Assembly (NCBI GenBank): GCA_032718475.1
Contig: JAUCBJ010007104.1
Coordinates: forward strand, 38,254 to 102,253
DNA length: 64,000 nucleotides
DNA from: Nemertoderma westbladi
Taxonomy: Eukaryota; Xenacoelomorpha; Nemertodermatida; Nemertodermatidae
Direction: 5' to 3'
Notes under the pieces: generated by a model
What the model saw: the letters and a program-made list of their open reading frames with translations, nothing else
Database searches by the model: none
What the model was told of the DNA's origin: nothing
Shown here: one piece after another, positions 41,401 to 51,293 of the stretch
Layout: each line of letters opens with the position of its first letter
How positions within the stretch are numbered: position 1 is the first letter of the stretch
Made by a program: the position numbers and the translations under genes

Positions 41401-44119
41401 TATCCCGCGTGTCTATTTCCCCACACAAACCACATTCCCCCCATCATTAGAAATGCACTGCTTTAGTGACGCTAGTACTGATGGTTTAGGAGTAGTTATA
41501 TATTTGAGAAGAGAGGTAAGTCAAGGTATATTTGAATCATCATTTGTAACTTCTCGGGCTAAGACACTTCCTCTGAAGTATACGAAAGTTGCAAGAGGTG
41601 AACTACAAGCAGCTACAATATCAGCTGGAGTAGCGAAGTTAATACAGCGTGAGTTAGTAGCAGATATCAAGGCAACATTTTGGACTGACTCGACACTAGT
41701 TCTCATGTATCTTAAACGTGACGAAGTCCCATTCCCCACATTCGTAGCAAATCGGAAGGCACAAATACTTGATTCCACGATCAGAGAAGATTGGAGACAT
41801 TGTCCTGGGGACCAAAACCCGGCAGACATACCTTCACGAGGCATGATGCCTAATGACTTCTGTAGGATTGAGACCACAGACTTCTGGCTACATGGGCCAA
41901 CATTCTTGCAAAAGTCCAAGAATCAATGGCCTGCTATATTTGATTGTAGTATTGGTCATTTTCCTGACAACGCAGAGATAAAGGTTAGTAAGGTTAACAA
42001 ATCTAAAGCTAAGGCTGACGGAAATTGCAAGGATAAATCCGTGAAACCACAGGGCCCGAGTTCGAACCCTAAGGTGAGTAATTCCGTAGGGAAGGATTTG
42101 GGGCGGAAATCAATACCAAACCAGCATTTTCAGAAAGAAATGGACAAACATGAGGATACAACCAAATCCACATTGATGATTCTGAGAAGCAAGCGCAATA
42201 CCAATAAGGCAGACGGACAGACGGATCAGACACTACTACCTAAGGTTAGTCATATTAGGATTGATAAGTTGGAGAAAATTGTAAGGCCGACAAATGGTAT
42301 AATGGTCACCGATAGTCAATCACCCGTAACGAATCTGAAGAAAGTGTCGTCAGATAGTATAGACACCCAATTAGTTACGAAGCCCAATAAATTGTCAGAT
42401 ACTATAGACACACAATTATTAGATAATCAGGTTAGTATTGGTAATAACCCAGTAGGAGTGACAGACCCTACCAATACATTAGGGTTTAAAAAACCTATTC
42501 CAGTCTCTGCAACTGAACCTTCAGATCCAGCCAGGTGCGTTTATGATAAATTAGTAAAATCAAATTCATCTTGGTTAGATATATGTCGGAAGACTGCTTG
42601 GTTACGGCGTTTTATAGAAATTATAAAATTTCGTGTATTAAAACGCAAGGATTTAACATTTAACAAGGGATTGTCTCAAGATGAGATAGATCAATCAGAA
42701 AATATTATAATAAAACATTTCCAAATTCGCAGTTTTTCCCGGGAGTTTAATTTAATTACTACCGGAAAGGCTGTGACGTCATCAAAACTGACAAAATTAA
42801 GCCCTACTATTTATAAGGGTTTAATATGTCATAAATCCCGATTGCAAGCAGCCAACCTTGAAACTCATTTCTTGTATCCCATTATTATACCTCAACATTT
42901 TGAATTACAGCGCTCTATTGTGTTAGATGCACACATAAAACTTAAACATGCAGGTCGTGCACATTGCTTGTCTGACATTAGACAACGTTTTATTTTATTG
43001 AAACCAACAAATGCACTGACGTCTGTGATGTCCAACTGTTTTCGTTGCAAGAAATTACAAGCGAGAATAATTAGTCAAGAAATGAGTATCTTACCTTTGG
43101 CGCGTGTGGAAGCTTATAAGCCACCTTTTACAAACACTGGGCTAGATTGCTTTGGTCCGATATTAACAAAGCGCGCCCGTTGTTTGATAAAGCGATGGGG
43201 TCTACTATTTATATGTATGGCCTCCAGAGCGATACATATCGAAAGGGTCGCTGATATGACTACAAATTCGTTCTTACTGGCATTACGGCGATTTATTGCA
43301 CGGCGAGGCTTGGTAAGGGCCATTTATTGCGATAAAGGAAGTAACTTTGTGGGAGGTAAAAATGAGATCAACCGAGCTTTCAATAGTCTTGATCACTCGA
43401 AGATCTCAAAGGAACTACAACCACAAAGGATCACGTGGTACTTTAATACAGTCGACAGCCCGTGGCGTGGCGGGTGTTGGGAACGTCTTATACGTTCAAT
43501 TAAACTAGCGATGTATAAGACGATTCCTGAAAACAAGTCACTCAATGATGATGAGTTAGTTACCCTTTTCATTGAGATTGAACACACGTTGAACTCGAGA
43601 CCTTTGACCATCGTGACAGACAGTGAGGACAACACTATGTCACTGACACCCAACCACATTCTTATGCTGACACCAACACCTTTGGTACCAGCATCCATAC
43701 CCAATGACAGCGACTTATACTGTCGCAAATCTTGGAAAGTTACCCAACTCTTGGCAGACAGGTTCTGGGAAAGTTGGATTAAATATTATTTACCAACAAT
43801 CTCAGCCAGGACAAAATGGTACAAACTGACTAGAAATCTAAAAAGGGGTGACTTTGTATTACTTTCTGATGAAAATGTAAAGAGACGCCATTGGATAACG
43901 GGAGTCGTAGTCAAAACTCATCCCGCTACTGATGGAGTTATCCGAACGGTATCAGTTAAGAGTATATACAATGATTTAGTCATCAGGCCAGTTCAAAAAC
44001 TAGTGCTACTTGAGGAAGCTAGATACGAACACGGAGATTACAAAATTCCAAAAAAGGAAAAGAAACTGGTAAAGGTCCCCAAAAGGAGGACGAGGAGAAC
44101 CAGAAACAACAAACAATAA
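35483..44119 (+). CDS. BEL/Pao gag-pol polyprotein (2,878 aa)
   Basis: One uninterrupted frame starting at an ATG in good context (AACAATGAG). Residues about 1-800 are a gag-like region with a long charged coiled coil (about 285-460). About 820-1005 is DUF1759-like (FSGISKHWRNF, LFQLLKGEPRELV). About 1060-1135 holds Cys/His knuckles including CWKCLAVGHKRRAC. About 1225-1260 is the aspartic protease (LMDTASNQS, active Asp-Thr-Ala). The reverse transcriptase spans about 1685-1900, with VRVVNDCR, FTCDIESMFNQV and the YTDD catalytic box near 1814. RNase H and Peptidase_A17 regions follow (CFSDAS, GELQAA, WTDSTLV, NPADIPSRG; about 1990-2120). A linker precedes the integrase: H2C2 zinc motif near 2484, then the D, D, E residues in GLDCFGP, YCDKGSNFVGG and GGCWERLIRSIK. 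A DUF5641-like tail (about 2745-2845) closes it. All catalytic residues are present. Gag, protease and pol are fused without frameshift, as is usual in this group. Confidence 0.96.
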   Translation: MSQNNNTDPPLTEYYETAGETTSQQLDTSVPDNTVDINEPTTITVGTATVTEVIDDDGGHSQTFGPHPYNNVPDPHSDSGSETSTPGPTISRSAGGHMAKVTSATNKLIRVLDRQEYEPVNLGILQDEYNQLIFTQSNKLQELVGLAEKRREFKTLTNLYTKLQSIRATFISITNRIRAIREEFRASLADASEAQINFDSEEFELNEWVNVYINKLERYLFQKGVVVPGLPLPTKANEVASKYSEIINEGAHSVASKTRCKGSVSSLSISASQLLTVRRLSEDGQQAKREQLRFEREEEIRRSRQLAETELKRLAQNISQLSVEETHLLESEACAIRAKKLDMDAANRLAEIERGRVRREAEAERVKADRLAEIEKALIERETAANRQRMVDDAMRIEQENEIARRKKELEDQCLKIEAQRKQQLEEDERRRKGEELASRQRHIASELEEAKLAARCYRANSLLSELDHVASSVEQYNETHGKDAIDSKMHFIDAFHRHFAGKGWVEEEYDLPPSISGTQRRNPRRIENRGAEEYPEIASGGILNFTNDNFSRKTHHPRTVNQKNPSSRDHVPHCECSECQSRSLKKRNIENKFSEVGYNESREIFRVNKDEEQQRDWNQYREEEKFQLNDMVSQPQLTIDQLKSAIQECNNSVLQEVKEVKFQVQGIQGHVHSVQAEVHNVQKCVQHVQGQVQDEFESVRYSMQEVDARLTRAEQQREKEHLATQQLRNNNPEVKLKFPNKNKVNFPIIDCRTDSENEQEVEDISLGMSPRVRPKVYYGTKNPSMPPKSRSLTTPTQGSEDSPVTAIATELSRFSARQSLPQQQPPTFSGISKHWRNFTSYVDTTIASQEFTSSEKFCYLFQLLKGEPRELVSTFVGDEDAFELAYNRLITTYGGNTKMARSVVDELAKGNPVTTPVDLVKLADSIKNAIKVLPTYGCEHYGVRPDILRDIMRRLSLRYRQKIRRLERKVESRGDTLSIKHIYEIIAADSEADLRSNYSEEYLQIERHYGRTKSASSDKSAVAYSTLSNQQVASDGPNKVAAPIGAKQLQVQELPADFRGCQYCYYLSQKSTDHKLVGCNLFSKLDIQKRRLIIRTLDACWKCLAVGHKRRACTSATATKGCTDCGRLHHRLLHTAEHTPTKQYLLDNPNKVTRRTALTHNVTFAGIRTDELSDQSGSTSGEEYEGASASEPETCATSTGDSTSFLTRTQSVGFSVIPIAISGEKGTKSVFCLMDTASNQSYVDEEIASVVTNTDILTTTMMDIGSLHGRKLMPVKYVKLTLDSLLSTEQQSITEQRLLPLKDLQFAAIRDFAQLLGPVPISTERDRKYLQGVDIPQHYVNYRNIAMIIGTDQFIAHKTWETRPVEWNLGDPYSNRTILGWYTRYPLNWVTGTEGTDTTESDKSTGTVGTINTRWQYCNNSTDNTRDRYYDDLLLQEQVKTQSTYISNISDITEQSDSSLESDNQSECCETFSNDSDCGLSPCRGSDNDSVESEEAIGKLRQVQFDPDESRKDSHRIMSFCTVNTSQTRLESFETLRNVNSTEVELMEAYDYLEDDKEMHRKTLQWLEQDAAEPNSYDTALSVSEQRCIDIMEKTINQLPNGHFEVGMLWREDKPKLKNNYPLALKRLLMIRRRLLNNPAIHEQYQTQMDMYIDNKYAIRMEHPEITTDKTYYLPHHYVIHPDKPGKVRVVNDCREKYMGMSLNSELLDGPNMNNYLIGILLRFRQCNIAFTCDIESMFNQVFALKEDQECLRFLWYPNKDLTGEPAVYRMTRHCQGARDSPTGCIFALKRTADKQKDNFNERVIETIKKDIYTDDGLKCCDTVKEAIDMSHDIQRCVATGGFRLTKFVSNSVELINSFPVKDRSMGDIELEFEPIPTTKVLGLVWNPNSDTFQVRVKVPSKDGVLTKRICLSTMSKLFDPLSFISPVILQARIYLRKIWLGKTDWDEPISEEIAIQWRQWEDQLPTLKTLNIPRVYFPTQTTFPPSLEMHCFSDASTDGLGVVIYLRREVSQGIFESSFVTSRAKTLPLKYTKVARGELQAATISAGVAKLIQRELVADIKATFWTDSTLVLMYLKRDEVPFPTFVANRKAQILDSTIREDWRHCPGDQNPADIPSRGMMPNDFCRIETTDFWLHGPTFLQKSKNQWPAIFDCSIGHFPDNAEIKVSKVNKSKAKADGNCKDKSVKPQGPSSNPKVSNSVGKDLGRKSIPNQHFQKEMDKHEDTTKSTLMILRSKRNTNKADGQTDQTLLPKVSHIRIDKLEKIVRPTNGIMVTDSQSPVTNLKKVSSDSIDTQLVTKPNKLSDTIDTQLLDNQVSIGNNPVGVTDPTNTLGFKKPIPVSATEPSDPARCVYDKLVKSNSSWLDICRKTAWLRRFIEIIKFRVLKRKDLTFNKGLSQDEIDQSENIIIKHFQIRSFSREFNLITTGKAVTSSKLTKLSPTIYKGLICHKSRLQAANLETHFLYPIIIPQHFELQRSIVLDAHIKLKHAGRAHCLSDIRQRFILLKPTNALTSVMSNCFRCKKLQARIISQEMSILPLARVEAYKPPFTNTGLDCFGPILTKRARCLIKRWGLLFICMASRAIHIERVADMTTNSFLLALRRFIARRGLVRAIYCDKGSNFVGGKNEINRAFNSLDHSKISKELQPQRITWYFNTVDSPWRGGCWERLIRSIKLAMYKTIPENKSLNDDELVTLFIEIEHTLNSRPLTIVTDSEDNTMSLTPNHILMLTPTPLVPASIPNDSDLYCRKSWKVTQLLADRFWESWIKYYLPTISARTKWYKLTRNLKRGDFVLLSDENVKRRHWITGVVVKTHPATDGVIRTVSVKSIYNDLVIRPVQKLVLLEEARYEHGDYKIPKKEKKLVKVPKRRTRRTRNNKQ

Positions 44120-46660
44120 ATTTAAAATTTGGGAGTTGCTTTGTGGCGTCATTCCAGGTTAGAAATGTACATTACTATGTACATTGGGGCGGTATATTAT
44201 GAAATGAGCTGGAATAACACCACCTCATGGACAGCCGATGTATTGAATTAAAAATGTTTGAAAATTTCAATTATAGTAAATTAATATTAATTTAATAATA
44301 ATAAAATTATTAGAATTAATATTAATACCGGAACAACCGCAAAAGCGCCAAATTTTAGAATTGTGTTTTGTAGACTCAGGATTTTATTGATCTCATTATG
44401 TACTTGATTTGACAGTACGGCTATATTTCTGATAGTGTAGCGTTAGTCGTGGCAAACAGACGTACATATATAACATGGAATCATTTGAATAATCATTGAC
44501 ACTAATATACTTCTTTCATTTCATATTACTGCATAATTCATCTCATCATTTATTTGGGTTCTAGGAAAAGGAATATGTGAATTTATTCACATCAGTTTTA
44601 TCAAAACTGAATTTCACAATATTTTATCTAAAAAATTAAGTTGAAATATTCGAAAGCCGAAAGGTTGGCATTTAGACCACGGCTAAGAGGAATATTGGGG
44701 GGTATTTCAGAACCACGGTGAAATAATGTTGAGATAGTTGAAATTATTTGGAGCGGAGGGACTTTCGCTCAACCAGAGTGCTAGCAAGTGGATTATGGCA
44801 CTTTCTTTAGAGTCAATAATTGGATATACAATTATGGGACTGCGATTAGAAGGATTTGGAGAATACTAGTAAAGATGATGTTGCATGTTATGTCTCTTGA
44901 TGTTTACGATATCAGCGACAAAGGCAACGAGTCTAGAGGTCTATCATTATATCGGGAAACATTAGCGCACATCGCGCAGAGGAACCGTTAACGATGGCCG
45001 GTCTATCGCGCACGTTGGGAGAATCCACAACGAGGGTGGCTGACATGCCACAAAACCTCAGATACCAGGTATTGGGCGTGGTTACGGACCACAATTAGAT
45101 AGAAGGAAAGTCGCTATACAGAGTAAAACTACCCAAAGAGGTGAGGTCTCTATAGGGGTGGTTTTAACAGGCGGCGGTGGACTCGTGAGGGTCTGGGGGC
45201 ACGTTAAATCACTAATATAGTGCTAGGGAGTCACTGAAGGCCCTCGTGTCTAACGAACCATGAATTGCCATGGTGCCGTGGTACCGTCTAGTCGGCATGT
45301 TGCCGTACTGCCAGTCCTGTACACAGTAGGGGTGGTGGCATGGCGTGATTTGTGGTTCATGTGGTGTGAACTATGTTTTGTATGTGAGCAACCAGTGGCA
45401 GTTTGCTTGGGGCTTGGATGGGTTCCTTTGGCCATCAGCTGTTCCGTTTTTTTGATACTATATGTTATTGTCTCCATGTTCAGCTGATTGGTCTTTGGGA
45501 TTTGTTTGGGTCTTTGAGCTTTCTGTTGCTGTAGGTACGTGAGTACACGTGATTGTATGTGTGGCCACTGCGAGTAAGTATGGGAACCCTTGCCAGTTGG
45601 ACAAGACGCCGCTGGTATTAGTAGGACCATACTTTACTGCGCCCCAGCATACTTTGTGCACACAAGTTATTTTACCCTGTCGGTAAAATAAGGTACTCTC
45701 GACTCTTTATTTGTCGATACAATTTGTCCCTTCTGATTTGACCCCGATTTTGTCTTACCCGATTTTGTCTCTGTGTGTGCATGGTATGTGTTCGATTTTG
45801 TGCTTACCGTTGTGTACTTGATTTCGTGAACATCTGTTGAGTACACGTGTACAGTGACTGGTAAGTGGTTACTTGTTCAGTAGCTTTTGAGCTACAGACA
45901 GTATTGTTTTTTAAATACTGCCGGCGAGGCAGGTGAAAACGTGTCAATATTCCATGTTGGGTAGCGCAAGCCCACATGGGACAAGACCGTCGGTTAGGCC
46001 CAAGGGCGACCTTGGTGCTCGATCGCTATCGACTGGTCCACCTGCCGGTTGACTCTTTGTTATACTTTGAGTTGGCTCAATGTACAGTCAGGCCACAGTA
46101 AGTTGACAGTAGCCACCCATCTGGCTACACGTTCGACGAGCTGTGCTGGTGTGATCGGGGAATTGAAAATTGAACCCGGGAAGCATCAGGCCACCCTCCG
46201 GCCCGGTCTGATAATAACAAGCAGTCGGACTGGCCCCAGGGGTGGTGGAAAGGTGTCCGCCTCGTGGGTGCGCCTCGGGGAGGAGCCCAGAAGGACACAA
46301 GTGGACTGGGGTATATGAAAGCGATTATACGTTTTGCCCATACCTGAGGATCATAAATATGTTCGCCCTATTTATGATATTAGAGTGATAATTATTATCT
46401 ATTTAGTATATCCTGTAATATGCTGATTTATCTATTTGATCTAAATGTAATAATATGGTTTAAACGAATTAATAGCCTATAGCTTGAGATTATATTAGAT
46501 ACTATTTACTAGGATACACCATATTGCTCTTCAATACCGGAAATAAGATGCATTGTATTTATTTACATATGTTGCTTAGCAACGTATGAGGATAACGTAA
46601 GCTGATAGCCTGGAGAGTATTTTGTAGAATTTGTTTAAGTACGTATTTTATTTGTTCTAT

Positions 46661-46695
46661 GCGAGAGTAGCTCAGTTTGTAGAGCGCCGGAAATG
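46661..46695 (+). other. tRNA-like 5' half inside the retrotransposon
   Basis: GCGAGAGTAGCTCAGTTTGT followed by AGAGCGCCGG resembles the acceptor 5' strand and D-arm of a tRNA (stem GCTC/GAGC, with an A-box match). No anticodon or T-arm follows, so it is a fragment or chance match rather than a tRNA gene. Confidence 0.4.
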
Positions 46696-46962
46696 TTTGT
46701 AGAGAGATTATATATTTTTCGCAATGATTAAAAAGTGCAAATATTAAATATGCAATATAGTAGTTTATTTTAGTAAAGAAAGATTGTTTTATTTTAGTTT
46801 ATATGAATGAATGCAGTTTAGTTTAGTTACTTTATTTGTGTATAAGATATATTTGGATATAAGGAATTAATTTTTTAAATATTTCGTTATTGTTCGTTAT
46901 TCTATTTAGATATATTAATTGACGTTTATGCGCGGTCGATAAAGATGCCGTTTCACTTTATC

Positions 46963-46972
46963 TTTGGGGCGG
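46963..46972 (+). promoter_or_regulatory. Likely polypurine tract for plus-strand priming
   Basis: TTTGGGGCGG immediately precedes the 3' LTR start at 46973, the position required for plus-strand DNA priming in LTR retrotransposons. It is short and contains one C, so the call rests mainly on position. Confidence 0.5.
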
Positions 46973-48402
46973 TATACTGTTTTTGATGAAATTGCATTAT
47001 CAATTAAGTTTCCCCATTACAAACTGGTATTAAATATAGTAAATAATTCTATACAGTATACTAAATTATAGAAAGTTTGAATTTCGCGCCCAACATTTTT
47101 TAAAAAGGGACATGTCACTTTGTCATTCAGTCATTGGTGAGTTTTAATTATTAAGAATCTCTTTTGTGTTTTTCGTACTTAAGCAGACTGCTAACTGCAG
47201 TACTGCACCTGCACAACTGCACAACAACAACAATTTGTCATTGTCATATTTATAATTACTGGTACTGAATTATACCTGTTTTTTGTTCTTTGACATTGTG
47301 ATTTCAAGTTAAATGTGAAATGCCGTAAATCCTAAATCTGTTATTGACTGATTCAATTAAATTGTCCGTCTACAATCTGAAAACGGACAATTTTCAACAT
47401 ATGGCACATGGCAGTAGGCCTATGGAAATAACATACAGGATAATGGAGTAGTTTTACCGGGAGCGATCTGCCGGCGATTCCACAGGCGAGAGGGTATGAG
47501 ATGAAGCAAAATCCGGCCAGTATACCGGTATAATGAACAGGGAAGTATAGCCTATCGCCCATCGGTAGGCCTGCAACACTACACTGGAAGGGGTTCAAAA
47601 TTAAGCGAGGAACACTGGGGTTCATTTGGGGCAGGAGGGTGGGGTGCAATACAGAAATATTCCTTCGACGGCTGAGACGGTTATATGCTGAATAAGTAGG
47701 CCCTAGGATTTTTTGATTTAATTAGTACATTTTGGATTAAAGGTCGTATTACCGCATTAGATTATTGACCAGCCCAACCCATTTCCAACCATTCCTAGTT
47801 TTGGGAGGGGAATCGACAGTAAAAAATAGGTGCTTCGATTCTACATTTCATTTGAGATTATTTGGGGGACTAACAATTCTGATTATATATATTTCTATCA
47901 CTAGGCCGACTTTCGATTTGGGGATCATTCACTGTCACACGGTGGGCTGGTTAGCTATTTGATCATCCATAATAGACAGACTCCCTTTTGGTTGGTTCAT
48001 TGGAAGTATTACAGTTTTGGAGAAGCCAAAATGACATTATTTGGAAATGGGACCTGCGTAAAAGCGGCTTATAGCCGATAATTGGCGGAACTCGACTGTC
48101 AGATTTCATTTTATATTTATTACAAAATTAGTCCTATATTATATTGAAAGTACACGCTAAATCTAGATTACAATATAGCAAATTTAGCTTGACTCAGTCA
48201 TGTGATATTTAAATGTGGGTATCACCTTTTTGCCTTAATTAGCAGCAACATTTAGAACATTTCAGAAATATTAGTTTTGCCTTGGAACGGGTGGTTTATT
48301 CAAACGCTGTAGGATATTAGTAAGCAATCTATCTGAGTCAATTCGAATCAGTAGTCGGCTTACATTTCGTTGTTCAGTGTTTTTTGAGCACAGAACGCAA
48401 CA
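46973..48402 (+). repeat. 3' LTR of the BEL/Pao element
   Basis: 1,430 bp, the same length as the 5' LTR, with no difference seen by eye over the stretches compared. It ends GCAACA and is followed at once by the right target duplication ACTTT (48403-48407). Confidence 0.94.
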
Positions 48403-49430
48403 ACTTTGGAACGGGCAAATAGTCGGACGGACAAGATTAATGGACGCCCAGATTTACTGAATTCCGAACAGTAATTTGGACAAATTTGCCCGGAAATTCG
48501 GACATTTTGACCGGATTTTTGGATGTCCGGGCATTCTAGTGCCCGGGTGTCCGGACATCCGGGCGAATTTGGAACGGACAAATGGTCGGACAGACAAGAT
48601 TAATGGACGCCCAGATTTACTGAATTCCGAACAGTAATTTGGACAGATTTGCCCGGAAATCCGGACATTTTTCCGGATTTTTGGATGTCCGGGCATTCTA
48701 GTGCCCGGGCGTCCGGACATCCGGGCGAATTTGGAACGGACAAATGGTCGGACAGACAAGATTAATGGACGCCCAGATTTACTGAATTCCGAACAATAAT
48801 TTGGACAAATTTACCCGGAAATCCGGACATTTTTCCGGATTTTTGGATGTCCGGGCATTCTAGTGCCCGGGCCTCCGGACATCCGGGCGAATTTGGAACG
48901 GACAAATGGTCGGACAGACAAGATTAATGGACGCCCAGATTTACTGAATTCCGAACGGTAATTTGGACAAATTTGCCCGGAAATCCGGGCATCATAGTGC
49001 CCGGACGTCTAGACATCCGGGCGACTTTGGAACAGTTAGATGGAAGAAAGGCAAATTTAAAGGAAATCCAGATTTACAGAATTCCGAACAATATTTTGGA
49101 CAAATTGCCGGAAATCCGGACATTTTGGCCGGATTTTTGGATGTCCGGGCATACTAGTGCCCGGGCGTCCGGACATCCGGGCGACTCTGGAACAGACAAA
49201 TAGTCGGACAGACAAGATTAATGGACGCGCAGATTTACAGAAATTCGGACAGTAATTTGGACAGTTTTCACGGACATAGACATTTTGGACGGATTTATGG
49301 AAGTTTGGGCATCCTAGTGCCCGGACATCCAATCAAACAGACGTCCAGGAAGACTATCGGAACGGACAATGAGCAGACAGACAAGCTTGCTAGACGGACA
49401 GATTTGCAGACATCCAGGACGAGAGAATGT
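48403..49430. repeat. GTCCGG-rich satellite array 2, right part (resumes after the BEL/Pao insertion)
   Basis: About six units continuing the array broken at 33299. The first ones match array 3 around 61480-61930 (AAGATTAATGG, CTGAATTCCGAACAGTAATTTGG). The last unit or two (49200-49430) are degenerate. Open frames follow the repeat period. Confidence 0.93.
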
Positions 49431-49867
49431 TGAGTTTAAATTATATTTATTTAAATAAAATGCAATTTTCCGTTAAAAAAACATATTACAGCTCAGTTCC
49501 CAAACGCTTAGATAAAAGTTATCATGTGATAATAAATTCTTCTAGTGTGAAATTAACCGCAGATTCCAAATATAGAAACAGTTTTGAAATACGATTTGTA
49601 GTTCTCGCGATATTTGGGTTTAAACACAACGTTTCTTGATATTTTACGAGATTTGAGGTATTTTTTCTTGGAAAAGGATAAATAATTATTTCTAGTCCGT
49701 ATCTGCAACACTTAGAGAAAATTAAACTTGTGATAGCTTTTCTAGCGTCAAATAAGCCACAGATTCCAATTATATAAATCGTTTTAAAATATCTTTTGTT
49801 GTTATGGGGATATTGGGGTTAAACACAACGTCTTTGACATGAATTGAGAAATGAATTGAAAAAAATT
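49431..49867. other. AT-rich spacer between satellite and macrosatellite copy B
   Basis: No gene recognised. It contains two diverged versions of a motif around GTTTGAAATACGATTTG and GTTTTAAAATATCTTTTG, each followed by a TTTAAACACAACGT-like phrase, suggesting an old internal duplication. The same TTTAAATACAACGTCTTTG phrase occurs at 26330 and 50328. Confidence 0.5.
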
Positions 49868-51293
49868 ACAGTTATATAAGATTTATTAATTAATTATTGG
49901 TAATATTATGTCAACAACTGATATAAACCAAATATTTGAAACACACAAAGTTAACATATCAGTTCAGGAAATAAGCAGCTTTACATCACCATTATTATGT
50001 TAATAATTAACTAATTAGTTCTAGTTAATATAAATTATCAATCGCGAGTCTCCAATACACATTGACATTTCAACTTGGTAGAAACCCATCTCTATGCAGT
50101 GTGTGTAGTATTAGCGGCGTTGTGTTGAGCTTCTTCAATGTCCTAAAAATATTAACAATAATTAAGTTTACATATAGATCGATAATTAGAACTAGAAAGA
50201 AAACATCCTAGTGCCGGGCGTACCGGACATACGGACGACATTGGAACAGACAAATAGGCAGATAAGATAGATTCCAAATATGAAAACCGATTTTAAATAT
50301 CTTTACTTGTTCTTGAGATATTGGAGTTTAAATACAACGTCTTTGGAATTTATTTAATGTATTTGGTGAAAAAAAAATTAAGGTTAACTTGTATATAAGG
50401 ATTAATTATTGATATTAATCCTTGCATAATCGTTATATATAACAAAATATTTGAAACTCCTAAAGTTATTTAACATAAAATCAGTTCAAGTAAATATGCA
50501 ATTACATCACAATTTAGCTGATCCAACTCAAAGTTGATTTGCATTTAGTCTCGATATAGTAGCTGTCCTACTAACAACACATTGTAACCTCCCCATAGAC
50601 AGTCATTAACATTGGATATACTAGGGCTCTGATTGCTTGGCTGACTATCTCACATGTTTTTATTTATAAATTAAATTCGAATCCAAGGAAAATTTGGTTG
50701 ATGTTTTGTATTAAAACCTATGTAAACCTCGTTCTATTAAACCAAAATTTATGTTTGATAGCTTATTAGAAAGCTACGTTATTCGGGATTATTAATATGT
50801 AAAAAACTCTTTATAACTCTTTAGGGAAGTTACTCGTTAATGTGATTTTATATAAAATGGCATTACGACCAGAACGCATTGCGTTGATTATGAAGTGAAA
50901 ATATTTGGTTGAGATACAAAAATTGTATAAAATTTTATTAAATAAAACATATTTTGTTGGTAAACAAACGTACTGGACGCAAATCTGCAAATGTTATCCA
51001 GAAGTTTTTACATGAAAAGTAAATAACTTTATATTAATATATTATATTATATAATAATACAACAATATTATATGAAAGCGCCACTTATACAATGAATAGT
51101 AAATTGTATTACAATGTGATCAACTAACAATAAATAAATCCCAAACTAAATTAACTAATAATATATAACAAAGGACAATAAAAATAGCGCTGGAACCGCT
51201 TTGCTAGTTGCTCTACTAACTAAAAATTTAACAGAATCAATTAAATAACCTTCGGCATGGTAAGATAGGAATGGTGTCAGTGAAAAACAATAA
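49868..51293. repeat. Macrosatellite copy B, blocks one and two
   Basis: Matches 25081-25423 joined directly to 26206-27293 of copy A, without the 780-bp stretch unique to A. Single-base differences are scattered (for example AAATTTGGTTG for ACAATTTGGTTG near 50690). No coding capacity seen. Confidence 0.88.

Larger units (their letters stand above)
44120..46972 (+). other. Non-coding 3' internal region of the BEL/Pao element
   Basis: About 2.85 kb without a recognised gene. Frames at 45250-45630 (minus), 45260-45487 (plus) and 46049-46318 (plus) overlap one another and show no envelope motifs, although the 45260-45487 frame ends in a hydrophobic stretch. The end reads TTTGGGGCGG, the likely polypurine tract, directly before the 3' LTR. 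A near copy (TTGGGGCGGTATA) lies at about 44184-44196, shortly after the polyprotein stop. Confidence 0.7.
33300..48402 (+). mobile_element. BEL/Pao LTR retrotransposon, apparently full length (15.1 kb)
   Basis: Two direct LTRs of 1,430 bp bound an internal region of 12,243 bp with one long plus-strand polyprotein frame. The protein has Pao-type gag-like, aspartic protease, reverse transcriptase, RNase H and integrase regions in BEL/Pao order. A 5-bp target duplication and an insertion point inside a satellite unit give exact limits. LTRs look identical by eye, pointing to a recent insertion. The element is large for its group, mainly because of a long N-terminal gag region and about 2.85 kb of non-coding sequence after the polyprotein. 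No envelope-like gene is recognised. I cannot identify a primer binding site just inside the 5' LTR. Confidence 0.95.

Noticed and set aside
45260-45487. Possible envelope remnant (frame with a hydrophobic end) in the BEL/Pao 3' region
   Set aside because: Too short, no cysteine pattern, signal peptide or cleavage site typical of envelope proteins, and it overlaps an antisense frame.
46661-46740. A tRNA gene in the retrotransposon 3' region
   Set aside because: Only the D-arm half matches; no anticodon or T-arm structure follows.
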